Part shown: positions 49,527-56,709 of the stretch, in pieces
Layout: each line of letters opens with the position of its first letter
Numbering within the stretch: the stretch's first letter is position 1
Source: Streptomyces sp. XY006
GTDB lineage: Bacteria > Actinomycetota > Actinomycetes > Streptomycetales > Streptomycetaceae
Direction: 5' to 3'
Length of the DNA: 64,000 nt
NCBI RefSeq assembly: GCF_002237655.1
Contig: NZ_NOKT01000016.1
Coordinates: forward strand, 1 to 64,000
The notes under the pieces: model-generated
What the model saw: only the letters and a program-made list of their open reading frames with translations
What the model was told of the DNA's origin: nothing
The model's database searches: none
Made by a program: the position numbers and the translations under genes

Positions 49527-50489
49527 TCAGTCCACCGTCACGTAGTCGGGACCGGAGTAGCGGCCGGTGGCCAGCTTCTGGCGCTGCATCAGCAGGTCGT
49601 TGAGCAGCGAGGAGGCGCCGAAGCGGAACCAGTGGTTGTCCAGCCAGTCCTGGCCCGCCGTCTCGTTGACCAGCACGAGGAACTTGATGGCGTCCTTGGA
49701 CGTGCGGATGCCGCCGGCCGGCTTCACGCCGACCTGGATGCCGGTCTGGGCGCGGAAGTCGCGCACCGCCTCCAGCATCAGCAGCGTGTTCGCCGGGGTC
49801 GCGTTGACCGCGACCTTTCCGGTGGAGGTCTTGATGAAGTCCGCCCCGGCCAGCATCCCGAGCCAGCTCGCGCGGCGGATGTTGTCGTACGTCGAGAGCT
49901 CGCCCGTCTCGAAGATGACCTTCAGGCGCGCGGACGTGCCGCAGGCCTCCTTCACGGCGGTGATCTCGTCGTACACCTTCAAGTATCGCCCCGCCAGGAA
50001 CGCCCCGCGGTCGATGACCATGTCGATCTCGTCGGCGCCCGCGGCGACGGCCTCGCGGACGTCGGTCAGCTTGACGTCGAGCGAGGCACGGCCGGCCGGG
50101 AACGCCGTGGCCACCGAGGCGACCTTCACGCCGGAGCCGGCGACGGCCTCCTTGGCGACGGCCACCATGTCGGGATAGACGCAGACGGCGGCCGTCGTGG
50201 GCGTCGTGCGGTCGGTCGGGTCGGGCCTGACCGCCTTCGCGCCGAGCGCCCGGACCTTGCCCGGGGTGTCCGCGCCTTCCAGCGTCGTCAGGTCGACCAT
50301 CGAGATGGCCAGGTCGATCGCGTACGCCTTCGCGGTCGTCTTGATCGAACGCGTGCCGAGGGAGGCCGCACGCCCCTCGAGTCCGACCGCGTCGACGCCC
50401 GGGAGCCCGTGGAGGAAGCGGCGCAGCGCGCTGTCGGACGCGGTGACGTCCTTGAGGGGGTGAGCTGCGGTGAGTGCAGAACTGGGCAT
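49527..50489 (-). CDS. deoC: Deoxyribose-phosphate aldolase
   Basis: The 320-residue class I aldolase carries AVCVYPDMVAVAKE, VKVASVATAFPAGRASLDVKL, ADEIDMVIDRGAFLAG, RLKVIFETGELSTYDNIRRAS, GADFIKTSTGKVAVNATPAN (Schiff-base Lys in F-I-K-T-S-T-G) and IQVGVKPAGGIRT (proton-relay Lys). It is longer than the 220-260-residue E. coli form because of an N-terminal extension of about 80 residues (LGTRSIKTTAKAYAIDLAISMVDLTTLEG), as in the longer actinobacterial and animal DERA. It splits deoxyribose-5-phosphate into acetaldehyde and glyceraldehyde-3-phosphate. Expression is probably controlled at the palindrome 20 bp upstream. Confidence 0.94.
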   Translation of the reverse strand: MPSSALTAAHPLKDVTASDSALRRFLHGLPGVDAVGLEGRAASLGTRSIKTTAKAYAIDLAISMVDLTTLEGADTPGKVRALGAKAVRPDPTDRTTPTTAAVCVYPDMVAVAKEAVAGSGVKVASVATAFPAGRASLDVKLTDVREAVAAGADEIDMVIDRGAFLAGRYLKVYDEITAVKEACGTSARLKVIFETGELSTYDNIRRASWLGMLAGADFIKTSTGKVAVNATPANTLLMLEAVRDFRAQTGIQVGVKPAGGIRTSKDAIKFLVLVNETAGQDWLDNHWFRFGASSLLNDLLMQRQKLATGRYSGPDYVTVD

Positions 50490-50508
50490 GGTCACCAGAC
50501 GAGCATAT

Positions 50509-50520
50509 CTACGCGCGTAG
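50509..50520 (-). promoter_or_regulatory. Nucleoside-regulon operator before deoC
   Basis: A perfect CTACGCGCGTAG, 19 bp before the deoC start. Reading toward deoC it runs into TAGATA, a plausible -10. Immediately on the other side is a second perfect 12-bp palindrome, GGCTGTACAGCC (50522-50533), seen at none of the other sites. Confidence 0.85.
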
Positions 50521-50613
50521 CGGCTGTACAGCCCTCCGATTCTTCCCGGGACCCTCCTCGGGAGAGCCTCGGGCGGATGACCGAGCGCGGAACCGGTCCG
50601 GCAGAATCGAGAC

Positions 50614-51318
50614 ATGACGAGCCCCGAACCCCAGTCACCAGCGCCGCAGCCGTCGGAGGCCGAGTCCCGGGACCGGGTGTTCCGGTCGGTTCCGGCCATC
50701 GCCGGTGGCGTGATGCTGCTCGCCATCGCCGCGTGGATCGGCATCGACGCGGTGATCAACGGCGAGGGCCGCACGCCCTGGCTGGCGCTCGCCGTGCTGC
50801 TCCTCGTCGTACCGCTGGTCGTCGCCTTCACGCTGCGGCCCGCCGTGTACGCGGGGGACGACCGGCTGCGGATCCGCAATCCCTGGCGCGTCGTCGTGGT
50901 GCCCTGGGGCCGGGTCGCCTCCCTGCGGTCCGCCTACTCGAACGAGGTCCTCACCGAGTCCGGCGCGAAGTACCAGCTGTGGGCCGTCCCCGTCTCGCTG
51001 CGTGCGCGCAAGCGGGCCGCGCGGCGCGAGATGCGGGCGACGGCGCAGGCGCGGCGGCGGCTGGGGCAGGACGGGGGGCGCGGTGGCGCGCTCGGTTCCC
51101 GGTCCGGGGCCGGCGGCGGCTACGACGCGGGGCCCATGTCCGACGGGCCGGTGCGGGCCGAGACCGACCGGATCATGGACGATCTGCGCGCGCTGCACGA
51201 GGACCGGCGGGAGGCGGCCTCGGCGCAGGGCGAGGTGACCGTGCGGTGGGCCTACGAGATCCTGGGCCCGGCTCTCGCCGGGGCGGTGCTGGTCCTGATC
51301 CTGGTGGCGGTGGGCTGA
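50614..51318 (+). CDS. PH-domain membrane protein
   Basis: The 234-residue protein has a polar N-terminus, two adjacent membrane helices (VPAIAGGVMLLAIAAWIGIDAV and PWLALAVLLLVVPLVVAFTL, about 26-75), then a bacterial PH-like domain (VYAGDDRLRIRNPWRVVVVPWGRVASLRS, then VLTESGAKYQLWAVPVSLRARKRA). A charged, Gly-rich linker and a third C-terminal helix (LGPALAGAVLVLILVAVG) complete it. Family members are conserved in actinomycetes without known function. It is divergent from deoC; whether the shared operator affects it is unclear. Confidence 0.8.
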   Translation: MTSPEPQSPAPQPSEAESRDRVFRSVPAIAGGVMLLAIAAWIGIDAVINGEGRTPWLALAVLLLVVPLVVAFTLRPAVYAGDDRLRIRNPWRVVVVPWGRVASLRSAYSNEVLTESGAKYQLWAVPVSLRARKRAARREMRATAQARRRLGQDGGRGGALGSRSGAGGGYDAGPMSDGPVRAETDRIMDDLRALHEDRREAASAQGEVTVRWAYEILGPALAGAVLVLILVAVG

Positions 51319-51740
51319 CGGGTCTGGCGGGGCGGGTGGTCCCGGAAGGGCCGAGTGGTCCTGGAAGGGCCGGGCGGTCCGGAGGGCCGGGGGGCCTGGC
51401 GGGGCGGGCGGTCCGGAGGGCCGGGCGGTCCGGAGGGCCGGGGGTCCTGGCGGGGCGGGTGGTCCCGGAGGGGCCGGGTGGTCCGGAGGGCCGGGGGTCC
51501 TGGCGGGGCGGGTGGTCCCGGAGGGGCCGGGTGGTCCGGAGGGCCGGGGGTCCTGGCGGGGCGGGTGGTCCCGGAGGGGCCGGGTGGTCCGGAGGGCCGG
51601 GGGTCCTGGCGGGGCGGCCCAGGCGCTTTCGCGTTCCGGTGCTGAGGCTCTGAAAGGGGCCGGGGCGGGCCCCGGTGGGTCCGCCCCGGCGGGTGGTCCG
51701 GCGTTCGGGGCGCTCGGTGGTGAGCCGGGCGCCCCTTGTG
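51319..51740. other. 422-bp convergent gap occupied mainly by a tandem repeat
   Basis: No gene is visible between the PH-domain protein and the pentomutase, whose stops face each other. From 51320 to about 51620 it is repeat (listed separately). The remaining 120 bp are GC-rich with short inverted runs (GGGGCCGGGGC/GCCCC) that may end both transcripts. Confidence 0.7.
51320..51620. repeat. 53-bp GC-rich tandem repeat
   Basis: The unit beginning GGGTCCTGGCGGGGCGGG recurs with an exact 53-bp period (the GGTCCTGG T is at 51445, 51498, 51551 and 51604), giving three perfect units and part of a fourth. The 120 bp before them are diverged copies with the same GGCGGGGCGGG and GGTCCGGAGGGCC words. 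It lies between convergent genes, like the array at 8883-9120. Confidence 0.9.
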
Positions 51741-53387
51741 TCAGATGCCCGCGGCCGTCGACAGGTCGCGCTTGATCGACTCCAGTACCTCGGTGGCCTG
51801 CGCGCGGGCCGCGGGGAGGCCGGCGTGCGAGGCGACCGGGACGACGACCTCCAGGTAGCACTTCAGCTTCGGCTCGGTGCCGCTCGGGCGGACGATGACC
51901 CGGGCGCCTTCCAGCGTGTAGCGCAGGCCGTCCGTGGGCGGGAGGGTGTCCGTGCCCTGGGTGAGGTCGTCGGTGCGCGTGACGGGCAGGCCCGCGAGCT
52001 CGGTCGGGGGCTGCTCGCGCAGGCGGTTCATCGCCGCCGCGATGAGGGAGAGGTCCTCCACCCGGACCGACAGCTGGTCCGTCGCGTGCAGGCCGTGCTC
52101 CACCGCCAGGTCGTCCAGCAGGTCGAGGAGGGTGCGGCCCTCCTCCTTCAGCTGCGAGGCCAGTTCCGTGACCAGGAGCGCCGCCGTGATGCCGTCCTTG
52201 TCGCGGACGCCGTCGGGGTCCACGCAGTAGCCGAGGGCCTCCTCGTAGCCGTAGCGCAGGCCCTCCGCGCGGGCGATCCACTTGAAGCCGGTCAGCGTCT
52301 CCACGTGGCGCAGGCCCGCCTTCTCGGCGATCCGGCCGAGCAGGGACGACGAGACGATCGACTCCGCGAAGGTGCCCCTCGCGCCGCGGCGGACCAGGTG
52401 GGCGGCGAGGAGCGCGCCGACCTCGTCGCCGCGCAGCATGCGCCAGTCCGAGCCGTCCTGTACGGCGACGGCGCAGCGGTCCGCGTCCGGGTCGTTGGCG
52501 ATGATCAGGTCCGGGGCGGTCTCGCGGGCCTTGGCGAACGCCAGGTCCATCGCGCCGGGCTCCTCCGGGTTGGGGAACGCGACGGTCGGGAAGTCCGGGT
52601 CGGGCTCGGCCTGCTCCGCGACGAGGACCGGCTCCGGGAAGCCGGCCCGGGCGAAGGCGGCCAGGAGGACGTCCTTGCCGACGCCGTGCATCGCCGTGTA
52701 CACCGTACGGGCGGTGCGCGGGGAGCCCTCGGCGAGGACGGCGTCCGTGCGGGCGAGGTAGGCGTCGAGGACGCTGTCGTCGAGGGTGTCCCAGCCCTCG
52801 GTGGGGCGGCGGACCGTGGTGAGGGAGGGGACGGCGGCGATTTCCGCGGCGATGTCGGCGTCCGCCGGCGGGACGATCTGGGAGCCGTCGCCGAGGTACA
52901 CCTTGTAGCCGTTGTCGCGGGGCGGGTTGTGGCTGGCGGTGACCTCCACGCCCGCGACCGCGCCGAGGTGCCTTATCGCGAAGGCGAGCACCGGGGTGGG
53001 GAGGGGGCGGGGGAGGATCGCCGCGCGCAGGCCGGCGCCGGTCATGACCGCGGCGGTGTCGAGGGCGAAGTCGCGCGACTTGTACCGGGCGTCGTAGCCG
53101 ATGACGACGAGGCCGGCCGTGTCGTCCCCGTGCGGGACGCCCTGCTTCTTGAGGTACGCGGCGAGGCCCGCGGCGGCGCGGATGACGACCGTGCGGTTCA
53201 TGCGCATCGGGCCGGCGCCCAGTTCGCCGCGGAGGCCGGCGGTGCCGAACTGGAGCGTGCCGCTGAAGCGGGCGGCGAGCTCGGCGTGGTCCCGGGCGTC
53301 GATGAGGCCGGCGAGCTCGGCGCGGGTGTCCGGGTCGGGGTCCTCGGTGAGCCACGCCTGGGCCTGGGCGATGAGTTCCTCGTGCAC
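51741..53387 (-). CDS. Phosphohexomutase-superfamily enzyme, probable phosphopentomutase (PGM2-like)
   Basis: The 548-residue alpha-D-phosphohexomutase has RFSGTLQFGTAGLRGELGAG (domain 1), VEVTASHNPPRDNGYKVYLGDG (phospho-Ser loop T-A-S-H-N-P), IIANDPDADRCAVA (metal-binding D-x-D-x-D), LTGFKWIARA and YEEALGYCVDP (sugar binding, G-Y-E-E type), and VIVRPSGTEPKLKCYLEV (phosphate binding). The length and G-Y-E-E-A-x-G loop match the PGM2/pentomutase clade rather than bacterial phosphoglucomutase. Downstream of PNP on the same strand, it would convert (deoxy)ribose-1-phosphate to the 5-phosphate used by DeoC. Many annotations call it phosphomannomutase. It starts at GTG 53387. Confidence 0.85.
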   Translation of the reverse strand: MHEELIAQAQAWLTEDPDPDTRAELAGLIDARDHAELAARFSGTLQFGTAGLRGELGAGPMRMNRTVVIRAAAGLAAYLKKQGVPHGDDTAGLVVIGYDARYKSRDFALDTAAVMTGAGLRAAILPRPLPTPVLAFAIRHLGAVAGVEVTASHNPPRDNGYKVYLGDGSQIVPPADADIAAEIAAVPSLTTVRRPTEGWDTLDDSVLDAYLARTDAVLAEGSPRTARTVYTAMHGVGKDVLLAAFARAGFPEPVLVAEQAEPDPDFPTVAFPNPEEPGAMDLAFAKARETAPDLIIANDPDADRCAVAVQDGSDWRMLRGDEVGALLAAHLVRRGARGTFAESIVSSSLLGRIAEKAGLRHVETLTGFKWIARAEGLRYGYEEALGYCVDPDGVRDKDGITAALLVTELASQLKEEGRTLLDLLDDLAVEHGLHATDQLSVRVEDLSLIAAAMNRLREQPPTELAGLPVTRTDDLTQGTDTLPPTDGLRYTLEGARVIVRPSGTEPKLKCYLEVVVPVASHAGLPAARAQATEVLESIKRDLSTAAGI

Positions 53388-53654
53388 GGTGTGGTGTCAG
53401 CCTCTCCGGTGTCGTGGGTGGGCGAGTGTGGGTGGGGGGCGCGTCTTCGCCTGAGGGTGGGCGGTGGGCCGGGGCCGCGCCGGGGGTGCCCGTCGCCTCC
53501 CCCCCCGTCCTCGGAACGGCGCGACGGGGTTGCGTACCGACTAACCCTTCGTCGACGCGCCAACCGCTGCGGGCGGACACCCCCCGGCACGTCCCCTTCT
53601 CGCCGTACGGGAGTGCGGGAGCGTGCGGGAGGGCGCCACCGCGGCTGCCTGGAC

Positions 53655-54479
53655 TTACAGGCGGCCCAGGACCTGTGCCAGCAGGGAGCCCATCCGGGTG
53701 GCGCTGTCGCGGCCCGCCTGGAGGACCTCCTCGTGGTTCAGGGGCTCGCCCGTCATGCCCGCGGCGAGGTTGGTCACCAGGGAGATGCCCAGGACCTCCG
53801 CGCCCGCCTCGCGTGCGGCGATCGCCTCCAGAACCGTCGACATGCCCACCAGGTCCGCGCCGATGACACGGGCCATGCGGATCTCGGCCGGCGTCTCGTA
53901 GTGCGGGCCGGGGAACTGGGCGTAGACGCCCTCCTCCAGCGTGGGGTCGACCTCCTTGCACAGGGCCCGCAGGCGCGGGGAGTACAGGTCGGTGAGGTCG
54001 ACGAAGTTGGCGCCGATGATGGGGGAGGTGGCGGTGAGGTTGATGTGGTCGCTGATCAGGACCGGCTGGCCGGGGCGCATGCCCTCGCGCAGGCCGCCGC
54101 AGCCGTTGGTGAGGACGATCGTCTTGCAGCCGGCCGACACGGCGGTGCGGACGCCGTGGGCGACGGCGGCGACCCCGCGGCCCTCGTAGTAGTGCGTGCG
54201 GCCCAGGAAGACCAGGGCGCGCTTGTTGCCGATCCGGTAGGAGCGGATCTTGCCGCCGTGCCCCTCGACCGCCGGGGGCGGGAAGCCGGGCAGTTCGGTG
54301 ACCTGGAGCTCGGCCTCGGGGGCGCCCAGGGCGTCCACGGCCGGGGCCCAGCCGGAGCCCATCACGAGGGCGACGTCGTGGGTCTCGGCGCCCGTGAGTT
54401 CGCGCAGGCGGGCCGCGGCGGCGTCGGCGGCCGCGTGGGGGTCGCCCTGGATGTCGTCCGGAAGAAGAGATGCGTTCAC
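53655..54479 (-). CDS. punA: Purine nucleoside phosphorylase (trimeric type)
   Basis: From the GTG at 54479 the enzyme is 274 residues. It has VALVMGSGWAPAVDALG (phosphate loop), ALVFLGRTHYYEGRG, IVLTNGCGGLREGMRPGQPVLISDHINLT, FPGPHYETPAEIRMARVIGADLVGMSTVLEAIAAREAG and LVTNLAAGMTGEPLNHEEVL, where Asn in T-N is the 6-oxopurine-specific residue of the trimeric class. It cleaves inosine and guanosine (and deoxy forms) with phosphate. The CTACGCGCGTAG operator lies 25 bp upstream, and the pentomutase gene follows 267 bp downstream on the same strand. Confidence 0.93.
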   Translation of the reverse strand: MNASLLPDDIQGDPHAAADAAAARLRELTGAETHDVALVMGSGWAPAVDALGAPEAELQVTELPGFPPPAVEGHGGKIRSYRIGNKRALVFLGRTHYYEGRGVAAVAHGVRTAVSAGCKTIVLTNGCGGLREGMRPGQPVLISDHINLTATSPIIGANFVDLTDLYSPRLRALCKEVDPTLEEGVYAQFPGPHYETPAEIRMARVIGADLVGMSTVLEAIAAREAGAEVLGISLVTNLAAGMTGEPLNHEEVLQAGRDSATRMGSLLAQVLGRL

Positions 54480-54504
54480 GCCGACGAGGGTAGCCGGTGA
54501 ATGC

Positions 54505-54516
54505 CTACGCGCGTAG
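54505..54516 (-). promoter_or_regulatory. Nucleoside-regulon operator before the PNP gene
   Basis: A perfect CTACGCGCGTAG palindrome, 25 bp before the GTG. Reading toward the gene it becomes TAGGCA, with a second possible -10 TACCCT further on, so promoter overlap is expected. Confidence 0.85.
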
Positions 54517-54573
54517 ATGGTGGAGCTGACGGGGTGGCGATCGTTGTCTTGTCGTTTCCGACGAGGCCGTCCC

Positions 54574-55011
54574 TCAGCAGGGGCGCTTGCGCAGTTCCAT
54601 GACGTAGTCGTGCGGGGCGCCGGCCGACTCCGCCGCGTCGGCGATCTCGCCCAGGTAGCGGGCGGAGGGCAGGCCGCCCTCGTACGCGTTGAGGGTGAAG
54701 GCCCAGGCGGACTCCTCACCGTCCAGGGTGTGCACCCGTACGCGCGTGCGGCGGTAGATGTCGAGGCCCACGCCCTCCCAGCGGTCCAGCGACTCCTCGT
54801 CCATGGGGGCGATGTCGTAGAGGGAGACGAAGACCTGGCTGAGGGGGTCCTCCACGATCGTCGGCAGGGCGCCCTCCCAGCCCATGTGCTCGCCGCCGAA
54901 GGTCAGTCGCCATCCGTTCAGCCAGCCGGTGGCGCGCAGCGGCGAGTGCGGGGCGCGGCGGGACATCAGCCGCGCGTCGAGGTTGCCGGCGTACGCGGCG
55001 TAGAGCGACAT
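54574..55011 (-). CDS. Gamma-glutamylcyclotransferase-fold protein
   Basis: The 145-residue protein starts MSLYAAYAGNLDARLMSRR, a Y-x-x-Y-x-S-N-like substrate loop (here YAGN). It continues with GWRLTFGGEHMGWEGALPTIVEDPLSQVFVSLYDI and EESLDRWEGVGLDIYRRTRV, the usual layout of the GGCT/AIG2-like fold including the conserved E-S-L-D-x-x-E. A hydrolytic or cyclotransferase role on gamma-glutamyl compounds is possible but untested. It is 94 bp upstream of the PNP gene on the same strand, yet the PNP operator lies between them. It is divergent from the lpdA-like gene. Confidence 0.78.
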   Translation of the reverse strand: MSLYAAYAGNLDARLMSRRAPHSPLRATGWLNGWRLTFGGEHMGWEGALPTIVEDPLSQVFVSLYDIAPMDEESLDRWEGVGLDIYRRTRVRVHTLDGEESAWAFTLNAYEGGLPSARYLGEIADAAESAGAPHDYVMELRKRPC

Positions 55012-55095
55012 GGGGAGAGGGTACGGCAGGCCGTACGGCGTCACTCCCGTAACAGAGCCGCCCCGGGGCGGTGGCGCGCCGGGGGGTGCGGGACA

Positions 55096-56544
55096 ATGGA
55101 GTACGTGACTCGGATCGTGATCATCGGTGGCGGACCCGGCGGATACGAAGCGGCCCTGGTGGCCGCTCAACTCGGCGCGGAGGTGACCGTCGTCGACCGC
55201 GACGGTCTGGGCGGGGCGTCGGTGCTGACCGACTGCGTGCCGTCCAAGACTCTGATCGCCACGGCCGAGGTGATGACCACCTTCGACTCCTCCTACGAGG
55301 AGCTGGGCATCATCGTCGCCGACGACACGCCGCACATCGAGCAGGCCGCCCGGGTCGTGGGCGTCGACCTGGGCAAGGTCAACCGGCGTGTGAAGCGGCT
55401 CGCGCTCGCCCAGTCGCACGACATCACCGCCTCCGTGACGCGGGCCGGGGCGCGTGTCCTGCGCGGGCGCGGGCGGCTGGAGGGCATGCAGGCGCTCGAC
55501 GGGTCGCGCAAGGTCGTGGTGAGCGCCGCCGACGGGACCGAGGAGACCCTGACGGCGGACGCGGTGCTCATCGCCACCGGCGGGCACCCGCGGGAGCTGC
55601 CCGACGCCCGGCCGGACGGCGAGCGGATCCTGAACTGGACCCAGGTCTACGACCTGAACGAGCTCCCCGAGGAGCTGATCGTGGTCGGGTCGGGTGTGAC
55701 CGGCGCCGAGTTCGCCGGTGCCTACCAGGCGCTGGGCTCGCGGGTGACGCTCGTGTCGTCGCGGGACCGGGTGCTGCCCGGCGAGGACCCGGACGCGGCC
55801 GCCGTGCTGGAGGACGTCTTCCGGCGGCGCGGCATGAACGTCATGGGGCGGTCCCGCGCCCAGTCCGCCAAGCGGGTCGGCGACCGGGTCGAGGTCACGC
55901 TGGCCGACGGGCGGGTCATCACCGGCTCGCACTGCCTCATGGCCGTCGGTGCCGTGCCCAACAGCGAGGGCATGGGGCTGGAGGAGGCCGGTGTCCGGCT
56001 GCGCGAGTCCGGCCACATCTGGACCGACAAGGTCTCGCGCACGACCGCTCCCGGCGTGTACGCGGCCGGTGACGTGACCGGGGTCTTCGCCCTCGCGTCC
56101 GTGGCCGCCATGCAGGGACGCATCGCCATGTACCACTTCCTGGGCGACGCCGTGGCCCCGCTGAACCTGAAGACCGTCTCCTCGAACGTCTTCACCGACC
56201 CGGAGATCGCCACCGTCGGCTACACCCAGGCCGACGTCGACGCCGGGAAGATCGACGCCCGGGTGGTGAAGCTGCCGCTGCTGCGCAACCCGCGCGCCAA
56301 GATGCAGGGCATCCGCGACGGCTTCGTCAAGATCTTCTGCCGACCGGGCACCGGCATCGTGGTCGGCGGTGTGGTCGTGGCGCCCCGCGCCTCGGAACTG
56401 ATCCACCCCATCTCGATCGCGGTCGACAACAATCTGACGGTCGAGCAGATCGCGAACGCCTTCACCGTCTACCCGTCGCTGTCGGGCTCGATCGCCGAGG
56501 TGGCACGGCAGTTGCACACGCGGAAGATGAACGGCGACGGCTGA
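55096..56544 (+). CDS. lpdA: NAD(P)H-quinone reductase, LpdA-type flavoprotein
   Basis: The 482-residue protein belongs to the flavoprotein disulfide reductase family: IVIIGGGPGGYEAALVAAQLGA (FAD), IVVGSGVTGAEFAGAYQALGS (NAD), YAAGDVTGVFALASVAAMQGR and a C-terminal dimer domain (FTDPEIATVGYTQADVDAG, IHPISIAVDNNLTVEQIANAFTVYPSLSGSI). The redox loop reads GGASVLTDCVPSK: only one of the two redox cysteines of true lipoamide dehydrogenases remains. It matches M. tuberculosis LpdA (Rv3303c), a quinone reductase, as I recall it. GTG 55105, seven bases after GACAAT, is an attractive leaderless start. Confidence 0.88.
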   Translation: MEYVTRIVIIGGGPGGYEAALVAAQLGAEVTVVDRDGLGGASVLTDCVPSKTLIATAEVMTTFDSSYEELGIIVADDTPHIEQAARVVGVDLGKVNRRVKRLALAQSHDITASVTRAGARVLRGRGRLEGMQALDGSRKVVVSAADGTEETLTADAVLIATGGHPRELPDARPDGERILNWTQVYDLNELPEELIVVGSGVTGAEFAGAYQALGSRVTLVSSRDRVLPGEDPDAAAVLEDVFRRRGMNVMGRSRAQSAKRVGDRVEVTLADGRVITGSHCLMAVGAVPNSEGMGLEEAGVRLRESGHIWTDKVSRTTAPGVYAAGDVTGVFALASVAAMQGRIAMYHFLGDAVAPLNLKTVSSNVFTDPEIATVGYTQADVDAGKIDARVVKLPLLRNPRAKMQGIRDGFVKIFCRPGTGIVVGGVVVAPRASELIHPISIAVDNNLTVEQIANAFTVYPSLSGSIAEVARQLHTRKMNGDG

Positions 56545-56651
56545 GGCCGAAACCGGCTCCTCGCTGGTCACGTGGAGTGTTCGACCATGCGTACGGCATA
56601 ACCGGGGCGACTAGGCTCTATACCACTTCGGGCTGCTCGGTGCGAACATCT

Positions 56652-56683
56652 TCTGCTATTCAGCGCAAACTGCTGAAAGCAGA
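56652..56683. promoter_or_regulatory. Inverted repeat upstream of the DeoR-family gene
   Basis: TCTGCTATTCAGC (56652-56664) and GCTGAAAGCAGA (56672-56683) are complementary over 12 bp with one extra A, around a 7-base spacer. It ends 26 bp before the GTG. The flanking 120 bp are markedly A/T-richer than their surroundings. It is a candidate operator for autoregulation and is unrelated to CTACGCGCGTAG. Confidence 0.65.
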
Positions 56684-56709
56684 CGGTCGCTGGCGTTACT
56701 GTCAGTTTC

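Noticed and set aside
51320..51620. Collagen-like coding repeat (Gly-rich frames read through it)
   Set aside because: The period is 53 bp, not a multiple of three, so no frame is maintained; it lies between stop codons of convergent genes.
51675..54500. 941-codon open frame on the plus strand opposite the pentomutase and PNP genes
   Set aside because: It is antisense to two clearly recognised enzymes and low in complexity; a shadow of codon bias.
54735..54750. Additional nucleoside operator (GTACGCGCGTGC)
   Set aside because: Two or more mismatches and inside the coding sequence of the cyclotransferase-like protein; not counted in the regulon.
55096..56544. Dihydrolipoamide dehydrogenase (lpd/pdhD)
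   Set aside because: The second redox cysteine is absent and no 2-oxo acid dehydrogenase genes are nearby.
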